In this document: piece after piece, positions 26,195 to 34,917 of the stretch
Layout of the letters: the number at the start of each line of letters is the position of its first letter
Position numbering within the stretch: the first letter of the stretch is position 1
Source of the DNA: Mesorhizobium sp. Root552
Lineage (GTDB): Bacteria > Pseudomonadota > Alphaproteobacteria > Rhizobiales > Rhizobiaceae
Length of the DNA stretch: 64,000 nt
Reading direction: 5' to 3'
Assembly: GCF_001427285.1 (NCBI RefSeq)
Contig: NZ_LMFV01000056.1
Coordinates: 105,284-169,283 of the forward strand
Made by a program: the position numbers and the translations under genes
The notes under the pieces: model-generated
Database searches by the model: none
Told to the model about the DNA's origin: nothing
The model's input: only the letters and a program-made list of their open reading frames with translations

Positions 26195-26938
26195 CTAGAT
26201 CATCGCCATGCCGCCATTCACATGGATGGTCTGGCCGGTGATGTAGGCCGCCTCATTCGAAGCGAGATAAGCCACCGCCGACGCCACTTCCGCGCCGGTC
26301 CCCATGCGCTTGGCGGGAATCGCCGCCATGATGGCTTCTTTCTGCTTGTCGTTCAGCTTGTCGGTCATGGCCGATTCAATAAAGCCCGGCGCAACACAGT
26401 TGACCGTGATGCTGCGGGTGGCGATTTCCTGCGCCAGCGACTTGGAAAAGCCGATCATACCTGCCTTCGACGCACAGTAGTTTGCCTGCCCCGGATTGCC
26501 GGTAACGCCGACGACGGAAGTGATGTTGATGATACGGCCATGACGACGGCGCATCATCGGGTGCGTCAGCTCCCGCGTTAGTCGGAAAACAGCGGAAAGA
26601 TTGATGTCGATCACGCTGTCCCAATCCGCGTCGGACATGCGCACGAACAGGCCATCCTTGGTGATGCCTGCGTTGTTGACGAGGATATCGACGCCTTCCA
26701 GTTCCGCTTCCGCCTTCTGGCCAAGCGCCTTGACCTCGTCACGGTCGGCGAGGTTGGCCGGAAACAGCTTTACCCGCTCACCAAGCTCGCCAGCCAGCGT
26801 TTCCAGCTTTTCCACGCGCGTGCCATGCAGGCCAACGATGGCGCCTTGGGCATGCAGGATACGCGCAATCGCCTCACCAATCCCGCCGGTGGCACCCGTC
26901 ACCAGCGCCTTGCGGCCAGTCAGATCAAACATTCCCAT
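26195..26938 (-). CDS. fabG: 3-oxoacyl-ACP reductase
   Basis: NADPH-dependent SDR that reduces 3-ketoacyl-ACP. The 247-residue protein shows TGATGGIGEA (NADP site), NNAG, the catalytic serine in INITSVVG, and Y-C-A-S-K (YxxxK), with the C-terminal ITGQTIHVNGGMAMI characteristic of FabG. An in-frame ATG two codons later (MFDLTG) is equally possible. It follows fabD by about 47 bases and precedes acpP, fixing its role in primary fatty-acid synthesis rather than as a generic SDR. Confidence 0.97.
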   Translation of the reverse strand: MGMFDLTGRKALVTGATGGIGEAIARILHAQGAIVGLHGTRVEKLETLAGELGERVKLFPANLADRDEVKALGQKAEAELEGVDILVNNAGITKDGLFVRMSDADWDSVIDINLSAVFRLTRELTHPMMRRRHGRIINITSVVGVTGNPGQANYCASKAGMIGFSKSLAQEIATRSITVNCVAPGFIESAMTDKLNDKQKEAIMAAIPAKRMGTGAEVASAVAYLASNEAAYITGQTIHVNGGMAMI

Positions 26939-26985
26939 CTCCTCAAGAGCGCACCCTTTTCCCGGGTGGGGTCGATTGGATTGCC

Positions 26986-27927
26986 TCAGCCCAATGCTGC
27001 CAGGGCCGCATCGACATCGGCGGCTGTGCCGATGGCACCCACTGCGATATCACGATTGATGCGCCGCGCCAGCCCGGAGAGCACTTTTCCCGCGCCAACC
27101 TCGTACAAGGTCGAAACGCCATTGCCTGCGAACCATTCGACGGTTTCGCGCCAGCGGACCCGCCCGGTCACCTGTTCGATCAGCCGGGCGGTTATCACGT
27201 CAGGGTCGCTGGTAGGCTCGACCGATACGTTGGAAACCACCGGAACGGCCGGAGCATGTCTCGCCACATTTGCCAGCGCCTCGCGCATCGCGCCAGCCGC
27301 CGGCGCCATAAGCGCCGAATGGAAAGGGGCCGAAACCTGTAGCATCAAGGCGCGCTTGGCGCCCTTCTCGGTGCAGATTTTCGCTGCGCGTTCAACGGCT
27401 TCCTTCGTTCCGGAGATGACGAACTGGCCACCGCCATTGTCGTTCGCGATCTGGCAGACCGAGCCGTTCGCGGCTTCGGCACACGCGGCTTCCACGTCCG
27501 CCTGTTCCAAACCGATGATTGCAGCCATGGCCCCTTCGCCCGGCGCCACCGCAGCCTGCATGGCGTTGCCGCGTATGCGCAACAACCGCGCGGCGTCGGC
27601 CACCGACACAAAGCCCGCTGCGGCGAGTGCAGAATATTCGCCAAGCGAATGGCCCGCGACATACGCGACCTTGTCCTTCAAAGAGAACCCCCGCGCCTCG
27701 AGCGCCCGGATCGCTGCAAGCGATACAGCCATCAGCGCCGGCTGCGCATTGGCGGTCAGTGTCAACGTCTCTTCCGGCCCTTCCCACATCAGGCGCGAAA
27801 GCTTTTCGCCAAGCGCCTCGTCAACCTCTTCGAAAACGCGGCGCGCTTCTGGAAACGCATCGGCGAGATCCTTGCCCATGCCAACGGCCTGGCTGCCCTG
27901 CCCTGGAAAAGTGAATGCGATTGCCAT
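26986..27927 (-). CDS. fabD: Malonyl-CoA:ACP transacylase
   Basis: Loads malonate from CoA onto ACP. ATG 27927 is chosen because it gives MAIAFTFPGQGSQAVGMG, the standard N-terminus; the frame can extend to 27966 but the extra residues are not conserved. The 313-residue protein has the nucleophile elbow GHSLGEYSAL (serine near 93), QVSAPFHSALM with the catalytic histidine, and the conserved Q of FPGQGSQ. It is first of the leftward fab cluster. A -10-like CTATAT at 28018-28023 lies upstream but lacks a good -35. Confidence 0.96.
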   Translation of the reverse strand: MAIAFTFPGQGSQAVGMGKDLADAFPEARRVFEEVDEALGEKLSRLMWEGPEETLTLTANAQPALMAVSLAAIRALEARGFSLKDKVAYVAGHSLGEYSALAAAGFVSVADAARLLRIRGNAMQAAVAPGEGAMAAIIGLEQADVEAACAEAANGSVCQIANDNGGGQFVISGTKEAVERAAKICTEKGAKRALMLQVSAPFHSALMAPAAGAMREALANVARHAPAVPVVSNVSVEPTSDPDVITARLIEQVTGRVRWRETVEWFAGNGVSTLYEVGAGKVLSGLARRINRDIAVGAIGTAADVDAALAALG

Positions 27928-28134
27928 GATCAGCCTCCGTCCCTGCTTTCCTTGCGTGTCGCCCATCCCGGCAGTTCAAGTCAAGCCTGCCCTGGCGCAG
28001 CTGCACCTGCCAAACGCATATAGACACAAGGCTTTTTTGATCACGCATCGTTAAAATCAAACACGATTTGTTCGCCGGCTCTTCCCAATTTTGCCACAAG
28101 CTCTAGCTTTTCGTGACAATGAGGTGACAGTTTC

Positions 28135-30063
28135 GTGACGCTGCGTGTGGCCGGGGAAGTTGAGTTGGCAAAAAGTGGACGATACGCCCTTGTGGCGAGA
28201 AGCGATGACCAGCCTCGCGCAGCGATGGCGGGCATGCGTTATGGCGTAATTACGCTGCTCGCTTCAGCCATCCTGGTGTTTGCTATCGAATGGATATTCC
28301 GCGGCGACCTGTGGGGTACCATCGCCTTCTTCGCCCAGCCGTTCAAACCGGGCTGGACCACCATCATCCTGTTCGCACTCATCCTTGTTGGCCTCGATGC
28401 CCTGCTCGGCCGCATCTACCAGGGACTTCTGGTGGTTGCGCCGCTTACCCTGACGCTCGCCTTTGTCGGGCACCAGAAGTCGCTTTATCTTGGCGACCCG
28501 CTCTACCCGACTGATTTCCTTTACGCCCGCCAGATTTTCGAGCTGATGCCGCTTCTGGTGCGCGAACGGCCGCTGACAGGCATCGCAATGGCCCTTGGCA
28601 TCGTCGGCGGGCTCACCTTGCTTGTCTATGTCTGGCGGCAATGGCGCCGGCGCGTCTGGGCCATGAGCTACAAGGGACGCGCGGCCCGCTTGCTGCTCAC
28701 GCTGCCGTTGCTTGCCTTCTTCGTCTCGCTCATGGACTACGCGACGTTTTCCTGGACGCGGGACAGGTTGCAAATCATCCCCATGATGTGGGACCAGAAG
28801 GAAAACTACGCCAGCAACGGCTTTGCGCTCGCCTTCGCCCTGAATGTTCCGATGGCGCATGTCACCGCGCCGAAGGACTATTCCGACAAGGCAATCGCTG
28901 CGATCCAGAAGCCGACCGTCGCTGCTTCGCTTCCAGACGAGAAGCCCGACATCATCATCGTCATGAGCGAGTCCTTTTGGGACCCGACCAAGCTGCCCGG
29001 CGTCGCCATCACTCCGGATCCGATCCCCAGCGTGCGCAAGCTCCAGTCCGGCGAGGTGTTTTCGCCGGAATTCGGCGGCATGACGGCGAATGTCGAGTTC
29101 GAGGCCCTGACCGGCTTTTCGAATGCCTTCCTGCCGGCCGGCAGTATCCCATACCAGCAATATGTGCGTGCGCGCGTGCCGTCGATGGCCACGTTCCTGC
29201 GCAGCGAAGGATACGAAACGCGCGCCATTCATCCGGGCACGAACTGGTTCTGGAACCGCACGCCGGTCTACGCGGCGTTCGGTTTCGATGAGTTCAAGTC
29301 CGAGGAAAATCTTGCGTACATGAAGAAGCGAGGCCCGCTTGCTTCCGACGAGTCGATGACCGACGAGATCATGCGTGAAGCGGACGCGACCGAAAATCCT
29401 TTCTTCTTCTTCGCCGTCAGCCTTCAGAACCACGGTCCGTATGAGCCGAACCGCTACGGCGATGCCACCCACAAGGTGAATGCGCAGACCAGCCAGTGGG
29501 CGCGCGATTCGTTGCAAAGCTATGCGGAGGGAGCAGCCGACGCCGACCGTAACCTGCAGCGGCTTATCGACTGGGCGAGCAAGCGCGAACGCCCGACCGT
29601 TATCGCCTTTTTCGGAGACCACCTGCCGCCGCTCGGCCCGGTTTATGTCGAGACGGGATTCCTCAAGGATAACGTGGCGCCACGCAAAGAATCGGCGGAG
29701 AACATGCAGCTCCACCGTGGAACGCCGCTCGTTGTCTGGTCGAACCGCACCGGCCCGGCTGAGAATATCGGCACCGTCAGCCCGTCGTTCCTGCCGCTTC
29801 ACGTGTTTGAAGCTGCGGGCATCACGCACCCCTACTACACCGGTTTCCTGAAAGACCTTAACAACCGGTATGACGTGATCGACCGCAATCTGCTTTTGAG
29901 TGGCGCAGGCCAGGCCACGCCCGATTGGTCGAGGCAAAAGGAAATCGATCCGGCAGTCCGCGATTATCGTTACCTGCAATACGACATGATGTTCGGCAAA
30001 CATCATGGTGCGCCGGACTTCTTCCCGGAAACCGTGAACAAGCTGGTCGCCCACACGAGTTGA
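28135..30063 (+). CDS. Membrane phosphoglycerol-transferase-like sulfatase (LTA synthase family)
   Basis: A 642-residue inner-membrane enzyme of the alkaline-phosphatase superfamily. Five predicted helices occupy about residues 36-205. The extracytoplasmic catalytic domain starts near 275: VMSESFWDP supplies a metal-binding glutamate, GGMTANVEFEALTG supplies the threonine in the position of the LtaS nucleophile, and FFGDHLPPLG supplies Asp-His metal ligands. All key residues look intact. In rhizobia and Brucella relatives such proteins are thought to add glycerol phosphate to periplasmic glucans (CgmB/OpgB-like), since these cells lack lipoteichoic acid. GTG 28135 is chosen because GAGGTG lies eight bases upstream; ATG 28225 is the alternative. 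It is divergent from fabD. Confidence 0.85.
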   Translation: MTLRVAGEVELAKSGRYALVARSDDQPRAAMAGMRYGVITLLASAILVFAIEWIFRGDLWGTIAFFAQPFKPGWTTIILFALILVGLDALLGRIYQGLLVVAPLTLTLAFVGHQKSLYLGDPLYPTDFLYARQIFELMPLLVRERPLTGIAMALGIVGGLTLLVYVWRQWRRRVWAMSYKGRAARLLLTLPLLAFFVSLMDYATFSWTRDRLQIIPMMWDQKENYASNGFALAFALNVPMAHVTAPKDYSDKAIAAIQKPTVAASLPDEKPDIIIVMSESFWDPTKLPGVAITPDPIPSVRKLQSGEVFSPEFGGMTANVEFEALTGFSNAFLPAGSIPYQQYVRARVPSMATFLRSEGYETRAIHPGTNWFWNRTPVYAAFGFDEFKSEENLAYMKKRGPLASDESMTDEIMREADATENPFFFFAVSLQNHGPYEPNRYGDATHKVNAQTSQWARDSLQSYAEGAADADRNLQRLIDWASKRERPTVIAFFGDHLPPLGPVYVETGFLKDNVAPRKESAENMQLHRGTPLVVWSNRTGPAENIGTVSPSFLPLHVFEAAGITHPYYTGFLKDLNNRYDVIDRNLLLSGAGQATPDWSRQKEIDPAVRDYRYLQYDMMFGKHHGAPDFFPETVNKLVAHTS

Positions 30064-30079
30064 GGCATTGTGCCGAAGG

Positions 30080-30108
30080 CTTGACTTTTCAGGCGCAATC
30101 TTTATGTG
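30080..30108 (+). promoter_or_regulatory. rpmG promoter
   Basis: Perfect -35 CTTGAC at 30080-30085 and, after 16-17 bases, the -10 TTATGT/TATGTG near 30102-30108. Initiation near 30115 gives a leader of about 70 bases before rpmG. Confidence 0.65.
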
Positions 30109-30185
30109 TCGCGCCAAGTTTCCGCGTCGGGGCAAAGGCCCATGCAGTTGCGGCTCAACCCCAAGAATACTAACGGATAGAAATC

Positions 30186-30353
30186 ATGGCTAAAGCCGCG
30201 AATATCAAGATCAAGCTCTTGTCGACCGCCGACACCGGTTTCTTCTACGTAACCAGCAAGAACAGCCGTACCAAGACGGACAAGCTTTCGTTCCGCAAGT
30301 ACGACCCGGTTGCCAAGAAGCACGTCGAATTCAAGGAAACCAAGATCAAGTAA
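30186..30353 (+). CDS. rpmG: 50S ribosomal protein L33
   Basis: A 55-residue ribosomal protein: basic, opening [20 protein letters not shown] and containing [24 protein letters not shown]. It has no Cys-x2-Cys pairs, so it is the zinc-independent form, as usual in alphaproteobacteria. A promoter at 30080-30108 and a terminator at 30384-30409 bracket it as a single-gene unit, separate from rpmB. Confidence 0.97.
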   Translation: MAKAANIKIKLLSTADTGFFYVTSKNSRTKTDKLSFRKYDPVAKKHVEFKETKIK

Positions 30354-30383
30354 TCACTGGTTTCAGTGGTGCTGATGTTTCCA

Positions 30384-30409
30384 AACCCCGGCTTCGAGCC
30401 GGGGTTTTT
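30384..30409 (+). terminator. Rho-independent terminator of rpmG
   Basis: Ten-bp stem AACCCCGGCT / AGCCGGGGTT with loop TCG, ending in a run of five T. It may also serve the convergent lpxB end 15 bases further, where the opposite strand offers AAACC-rich sequence but no long T tract. Confidence 0.93.
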
Positions 30410-30423
30410 GATTCTAGAGCCGC

Positions 30424-31611
30424 CTAGACAGATTTTCCAACGGCCTTCTTGCGAATGGCCTTCAGCACCACATCGGCGGCCAGTTCGCCGGCCGGGCGAT
30501 CAGTGCGCATGCGCCGCCTGACTTCCTCAAATCCCGCAACCTGCCAATGCCGCATGCCGCTATCCGACCACAGCGCCTCGATGTAGCGGGCGAGCGACTG
30601 CGGGCGAACATACTCGTTGTACACTTCCGGCACGACCGGGCGATCCGCGATCAGGTTGGGCAGCAGCCCCGACCAAATGGGCACGAATTTTTGCAGGACA
30701 CGCCCACCGGCATCCAGCTTATAGGTCGACATCATCGGAACGCCCGAAAGGGCCAGTTCCAGCGAGACGGTCCCGGAAGCAATCAGCGCGGCGTCCGCAC
30801 GTCCATACGCCTGCCATTTCCGATCAGGCTCGATAACGATCTCGGGCTGCTGGTCCCACGCGGAAACCCGCTGGCGCACCTGCTCTTGAACATGTGGCAC
30901 GGTCGGCAATATCAACCGCAGGCGATGGCCGCGCGCCTTGAGGATCGAGACCGTTTTGCCGAACGGCTCAAGCAACCGGCTTACCTCGCCGTTGCGCGAG
31001 CCCGGCAGCAACAGCAAGGTCTTCACGCGGTCGTTCGACAGGTCTCGAGGCGCGGCTTGTGCTTCGGCGGCTTTCAAGACTCCAGCCTCGTGAGTCAAAC
31101 GATGGCCGACATAGGTGCCGTTTGGCCCTTTGAGGCGTTTCAGCGCCTCGACTTCGAAGGGCAGGATGCACAGAATATGGTCCACGAACTGGGCCATTGT
31201 AACGGCTCTGCCGGGCCGCCATGCCCACACGCTGGGGCAGACATAGTGGATGATCGGCATATCGGGCGCTGCCGACCGCACCCTTTTGGCAACCCGCAAC
31301 GAAAAGTCAGGGCTATCTATAGTGACAAGGCAATCCGGCGCTTCAGCCACGATCGCCTTTGCCGCCTGCCCTATGCGCATCATCAGGCGCGGCAATCCAC
31401 GCAGCACGGCGCTGACGCCCATCAATGCAATCTCATTGGCGTCGAACAGCGATGAGAGCCCAAGAGCTTCCAGATGCCGGCCGCCCACGCCAACCAGGCG
31501 CACTTCCCGCCCGGTGGCCTTCGACAAGGCGCGCACCAGGTCCGCGCCAAGCAAGTCCCCGGATTCTTCGCCCGCGATAACGGCAATCTTCAACGGGCGT
31601 TCAGTTGCCAT
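30424..31611 (-). CDS. lpxB: Lipid-A-disaccharide synthase
   Basis: GT19 glycosyltransferase joining UDP-2,3-diacylglucosamine and lipid X into lipid A disaccharide 1-phosphate at the inner membrane. The 395-residue protein opens KIAVIAGEESGDLLGADL, contains VCPSVWAWRPGRA, LLPGSRNGEVSRL and ASGTVSLELAL, all standard. It overlaps lpxI by 11 bases and is the last gene of the rpsB-to-lpxB superoperon. Confidence 0.97.
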   Translation of the reverse strand: MATERPLKIAVIAGEESGDLLGADLVRALSKATGREVRLVGVGGRHLEALGLSSLFDANEIALMGVSAVLRGLPRLMMRIGQAAKAIVAEAPDCLVTIDSPDFSLRVAKRVRSAAPDMPIIHYVCPSVWAWRPGRAVTMAQFVDHILCILPFEVEALKRLKGPNGTYVGHRLTHEAGVLKAAEAQAAPRDLSNDRVKTLLLLPGSRNGEVSRLLEPFGKTVSILKARGHRLRLILPTVPHVQEQVRQRVSAWDQQPEIVIEPDRKWQAYGRADAALIASGTVSLELALSGVPMMSTYKLDAGGRVLQKFVPIWSGLLPNLIADRPVVPEVYNEYVRPQSLARYIEALWSDSGMRHWQVAGFEEVRRRMRTDRPAGELAADVVLKAIRKKAVGKSV

Positions 31612-32500
31612 CTTGCGGCTCCCCTGCCCGCAGGCCGATCACGAAAATGCCAAGCGCATTCGCCCGCCTGACCATTTCCGGCCCGTCGAGCACAAGCGAG
31701 TGCCCTGCTTGTACCGCGATCCCGGCCAGGCCCGCGGCATGTGCACCATCCACAGTTTGCGGCCCGATCGAAGGGAGATCCGTGCGCATCTCTTGCCCCG
31801 GCTTGGCGCACTTGACCAGAACGCCCCTGGTCTTGCCCGCCAGCCGCCCGTGACCGCGCAGGCCTTTTACCCGGTCGAGCAGGCCATCGGTGCCCTCAAT
31901 GCCTTCAAGCGCGATAGCACGCCCGCCTATCGCGACCGCGCCCTGGCCGATGTCGAGCGCGCCGATAGCCTCCGCGGCCTCATAGGCGGCCTTGATATCG
32001 CGCCAATCCGCCTTCTGGGGAGAGGTCTTGGTAAAACAACCCTCGGAAGCAATCAGCTCCGGCACGAGTTCGTGCGCGCCGACCACCTTGGTGCCTTGCC
32101 GCTCCAGGTATCGTAGCGCCACCCGCAATAGCGCATCGTCGCCGCGCGTAAGACCGAGCACGATATGAGGCAACATTGCCAAAAGGCCGGCATTCCACCG
32201 GATTGCCGACAGACGCGGCCTGCGCTTCACCTCGCCGGCCATCACCATGTGCGTGACGTTGTTGCGCTTTAGCCGCGGAACCAGACTGCCGATCTCTTCA
32301 AGACGCATTTGTTCGTGGGGATACTTGCCTAGCGGTCCGGTAGGGTCCGCTTCGCCTTCCAACACCACCACGAACGGCTGATGACCGTTCTCATCAAGAT
32401 GAGCGGCGATACTGACGGGAAGGTTTCCACCGCCGGCAACGATGCCGACCCTGGAACCGGGGCCAAGCTGAAGTCCCGGCGGACTATCAGTCCTCGTCAT
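31601..32500 (-). CDS. lpxI: UDP-2,3-diacylglucosamine diphosphatase LpxI
   Basis: LpxI (DUF1009) hydrolyses UDP-2,3-diacylglucosamine to lipid X by attack on the alpha phosphate, replacing the unrelated LpxH of gamma-proteobacteria. The 299-residue protein starts at ATG 32500, which overlaps the end of lpxA by 14 bases; the longer frame to 32557 would begin well inside lpxA. Motifs: VGIVAGGGNLPVSIA at the N-terminus, NNVTHMVMAGEVKRRP, and the C-terminal DLPSIGPQTVDGAHAAGLAGIAVQAG, in order. Its place between lpxA and lpxB is the typical alphaproteobacterial arrangement. Confidence 0.95.
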   Translation of the reverse strand: MTRTDSPPGLQLGPGSRVGIVAGGGNLPVSIAAHLDENGHQPFVVVLEGEADPTGPLGKYPHEQMRLEEIGSLVPRLKRNNVTHMVMAGEVKRRPRLSAIRWNAGLLAMLPHIVLGLTRGDDALLRVALRYLERQGTKVVGAHELVPELIASEGCFTKTSPQKADWRDIKAAYEAAEAIGALDIGQGAVAIGGRAIALEGIEGTDGLLDRVKGLRGHGRLAGKTRGVLVKCAKPGQEMRTDLPSIGPQTVDGAHAAGLAGIAVQAGHSLVLDGPEMVRRANALGIFVIGLRAGEPQDGN

Positions 32501-33320
32501 CGGGTCCGTCGCCGGCCCCGCCCTTGAGCGGCGGCACCGCATAGTGCCGTTTGCCACGGCTAGTGATGAACTCGATGATCTTCATGGCAATCGGCGAAGC
32601 CGCGAACTCGGCCTTGGCCACTTCAATGTTTTCGCCCACTGCATGAGTGCGGTCGAAGATTGTGTTGTAGCACTTGCGCAGCAGGTGGATTTCAGAACGT
32701 GGCAGGCCTGCCCGCTTCAAACCGATGATGTTCAGCCCGCGCAGCTTGGCGCGGTTGCCGACGGCGATCGCATAAGGAATGACATCGCCCACGACAGCCG
32801 AGCAACCGCCGAGGAATGCGTTGTCGCCCACGCGCACGAACTGGTGCACTGCCGTCAATCCACCGATGTTGACGTTGTCGCCGATCTCGCAGTGTCCACC
32901 CAAGGTAGCGCCATTTGCGAAGGTGGCATTTTTTCCAACGACACAGTCGTGGGCGATATGGGCATAGGCAAGGAAGTTGCCATTCTCGCCAACCACCGTC
33001 GTGCCGAGGCTGGTGTCGGTGCCTGTGTGCATCGTCACGCCTTCGCGAATGGTGCAGTTCGCGCCAATGACAAGCGTTGTGCGACCGCCCTTGTGCTTGG
33101 CGTTCTGCGGCGCAGCACCGAGGATTGCCATCGGGAAAACCTTACTCGACGCACCGATCGTCGTTGCGCCTAGAACAGACACATGGCTGATCAGTTCGAC
33201 GTTGTCGCCGAGCGTTGCATCGGCGTTGACGTAGCAGAACGGACCGACGCGGACCCCTGTTCCAAGGCGCGCACCCGGTTCGACAACCGCCGAAGGATGA
33301 ATGACTGTCTGGTTTTCCAT
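32487..33320 (-). CDS. lpxA: UDP-N-acetylglucosamine acyltransferase
   Basis: First step of lipid A synthesis, 3-O-acylation of UDP-GlcNAc. The 277-residue protein is a left-handed beta-helix with hexapeptide repeats through about residue 190, including IHPSAVVEPGARLG, the catalytic histidine region MHTGTDTS and NANIGG-type turns (DNVNIGGLTAVHQFVRVG). A helical C-terminal cap ends it. ATG 33320 is preferred over a GTG at 33326 because AGGTG lies at the right distance. It is 13 bases after fabZ. Confidence 0.96.
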   Translation of the reverse strand: MENQTVIHPSAVVEPGARLGTGVRVGPFCYVNADATLGDNVELISHVSVLGATTIGASSKVFPMAILGAAPQNAKHKGGRTTLVIGANCTIREGVTMHTGTDTSLGTTVVGENGNFLAYAHIAHDCVVGKNATFANGATLGGHCEIGDNVNIGGLTAVHQFVRVGDNAFLGGCSAVVGDVIPYAIAVGNRAKLRGLNIIGLKRAGLPRSEIHLLRKCYNTIFDRTHAVGENIEVAKAEFAASPIAMKIIEFITSRGKRHYAVPPLKGGAGDGPDDED

Positions 33321-33333
33321 AGGCACCTGAATT

Positions 33334-33798
33334 CTAGCCGTTCTCGACCATCATGGCGGAGATTTCGGCTTCTGCGACCTTTGCGCCATCGACAAGGCCT
33401 TCGCAGGCAAATTTGAGAAGATTTCCCCGCTTCTTAATTTTCTTGACGTGAATACGCAACTGGTCGCCCGGAACAACGGGCTTGCGGAATTTCGCATTGT
33501 CGATGGTGAGGAAATACACCAAAGACGGCTTCGACGCGCCGACAAGGCGAATGCAGATCGCGCCGGCTGTCTGCGCCATCGCCTCCACGATCAGTACGCC
33601 CGGCATCACCGGCTGGTCCGGGAAATGGCCCTGGAAGTGCGGTTCGTTGATGGTGACATTCTTAACACCGACGGCTGAATCGTCGCTGTCTATTTCCACG
33701 ATCCTGTCGATCATCAGAAACGGATACCGATGTGGCAACAGCTTCATCAGTTCGAGGATTTCGACGGTCTCAAGCGTGGAGCCGGCGGCGTCAGCCAT
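33334..33798 (-). CDS. fabZ: 3-hydroxyacyl-ACP dehydratase FabZ
   Basis: Hot-dog-fold dehydratase of fatty-acid elongation, competing with LpxA/LpxD for 3-hydroxyacyl-ACP. The 154-residue protein has [12 protein letters not shown] near 20, the catalytic histidine in [15 protein letters not shown] and the catalytic glutamate in [10 protein letters not shown]. It overlaps lpxD by eight bases. The lpxD-fabZ-lpxA order is nearly universal in Gram-negative bacteria and balances membrane fatty acids against lipid A. Confidence 0.97.
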   Translation of the reverse strand: MADAAGSTLETVEILELMKLLPHRYPFLMIDRIVEIDSDDSAVGVKNVTINEPHFQGHFPDQPVMPGVLIVEAMAQTAGAICIRLVGASKPSLVYFLTIDNAKFRKPVVPGDQLRIHVKKIKKRGNLLKFACEGLVDGAKVAEAEISAMMVENG

Positions 33799-34843
33799 TC
33801 TTCTCCCCCTTTGAATGTTTGGTAAAGGCCCGGATCGCCGACAACTCCCGGAAGAAGTCGCGCATTGGCTGCGCCGGCATCCCCGCCCAGCGCTCTCCCG
33901 CTGGAATGTCGTACATCAAGCCCGAAGATGCGGCCACCTGAACACGGTCGCCGACCGTTATGTGATCAGCGATGCCCACGCGCCCGCCCAGCATGACGAA
34001 GTCGCCCAGCGTAACCGAGCCGGATATGCCGCACTGGCCAGCGATGACGCAGCCTCGGCCGATCCGCACATTGTGGGCGATCTGAACCAGATTATCGATC
34101 TTGGTGCCTTCGCCTATGATGGTGTCGGCCATGGCGCCGCGATCGACCGTGGTGTTCGCCCCGACCTCGACATCGTCCTGGATCACGACGCGACCGATCT
34201 GGGGCATGCGCTCGGGGCCTTTCGCGCCGGGAACGAAGCCAAACCCATCCTGGCCAACCCTTGCGCCCCCGTGGACGATGACGCGGTTGCCGATCAGGGC
34301 ATACTGGATGGTCACGCCGGGGCCGATATAGGAATCGCGTCCGATCCGGCACGATATTCCGATGACGGCATTGGGTGCGATAACCGTGCCGGAACCTACG
34401 GCGACATTCGGCCCGATGACCGCGCCCGCCTCGACAATCGCACCCGCTTCGATCGTTGCGCTTGGATCAACATGCGCCTGCGGCGACACACCTCGTTCGG
34501 ACGTCATGGGTACTGGCGTCGATGCGGCTGGAAAAAGCAGGCGGCCGATCATGGCAAACGCTTGCTGCGCCCTCGGATTGACAAGAACTGCAATCCCGGT
34601 CGGCGCCTGTTCCGCCAGTTCTACAGGACAAAGCACCGCTGCCGCCCGCAGCGCCGGCATCAGTGCGGCGTTGCGCTTGCCCTCGACGAACACGAGCGCC
34701 TTGTCGCCACCATCGGTGGCCGAAGCTATCGTCTCGATAGGCGTATCGGCATAGGCAGGATTGCTCAGCGTCGAACCGGTGAGAGTCGCTACCTCACTCG
34801 CCGTGTAGCGACGTGACGGCACAAAAAACACCGGGTCGGTCAT
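33791..34843 (-). CDS. lpxD: UDP-3-O-acylglucosamine N-acyltransferase
   Basis: Third step of lipid A synthesis, N-acylation with 3-hydroxyacyl-ACP. The 350-residue protein has an N-terminal uridine-binding domain (1-105), a hexapeptide-repeat beta-helix (about 110-315) with the catalytic histidine region [14 protein letters not shown], and a C-terminal helix ending in a basic tail. It starts 74 bases after bamA; a small hairpin fills part of that gap. No skp/ompH gene lies between bamA and lpxD. Confidence 0.96.
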   Translation of the reverse strand: MTDPVFFVPSRRYTASEVATLTGSTLSNPAYADTPIETIASATDGGDKALVFVEGKRNAALMPALRAAAVLCPVELAEQAPTGIAVLVNPRAQQAFAMIGRLLFPAASTPVPMTSERGVSPQAHVDPSATIEAGAIVEAGAVIGPNVAVGSGTVIAPNAVIGISCRIGRDSYIGPGVTIQYALIGNRVIVHGGARVGQDGFGFVPGAKGPERMPQIGRVVIQDDVEVGANTTVDRGAMADTIIGEGTKIDNLVQIAHNVRIGRGCVIAGQCGISGSVTLGDFVMLGGRVGIADHITVGDRVQVAASSGLMYDIPAGERWAGMPAQPMRDFFRELSAIRAFTKHSKGEKNG

Positions 34844-34878
34844 TCCAGATCACTATCCAGCTGGATCGGATCACTCCA

Positions 34879-34900
34879 TTCCGGGCGCAATTGCCCGGAA
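34879..34900 (-). terminator. Hairpin between bamA and lpxD
   Basis: Perfect 8-bp stem TTCCGGGC / GCCCGGAA with loop GCAATT, between the bamA stop and the lpxD start. No T tract follows on the minus strand, so it is more likely an RNA-processing or attenuation hairpin that trims lpxD expression relative to bamA than a full terminator. Confidence 0.5.
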
Positions 34901-34917
34901 GTGTCGTCACCCACTGT

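Noticed and set aside
28018..28046. fabD promoter at the CTATAT of 28018-28023
   Set aside because: The -35 position at 17-base spacing reads GCGTGA, a poor match; kept only as a -10-like hexamer.
28264..30135. 623-codon minus-strand frame opposite the sulfatase gene
   Set aside because: Arginine/glutamate/aspartate-rich with no hydrophobic core or motif; the plus-strand gene carries all expected active-site residues.
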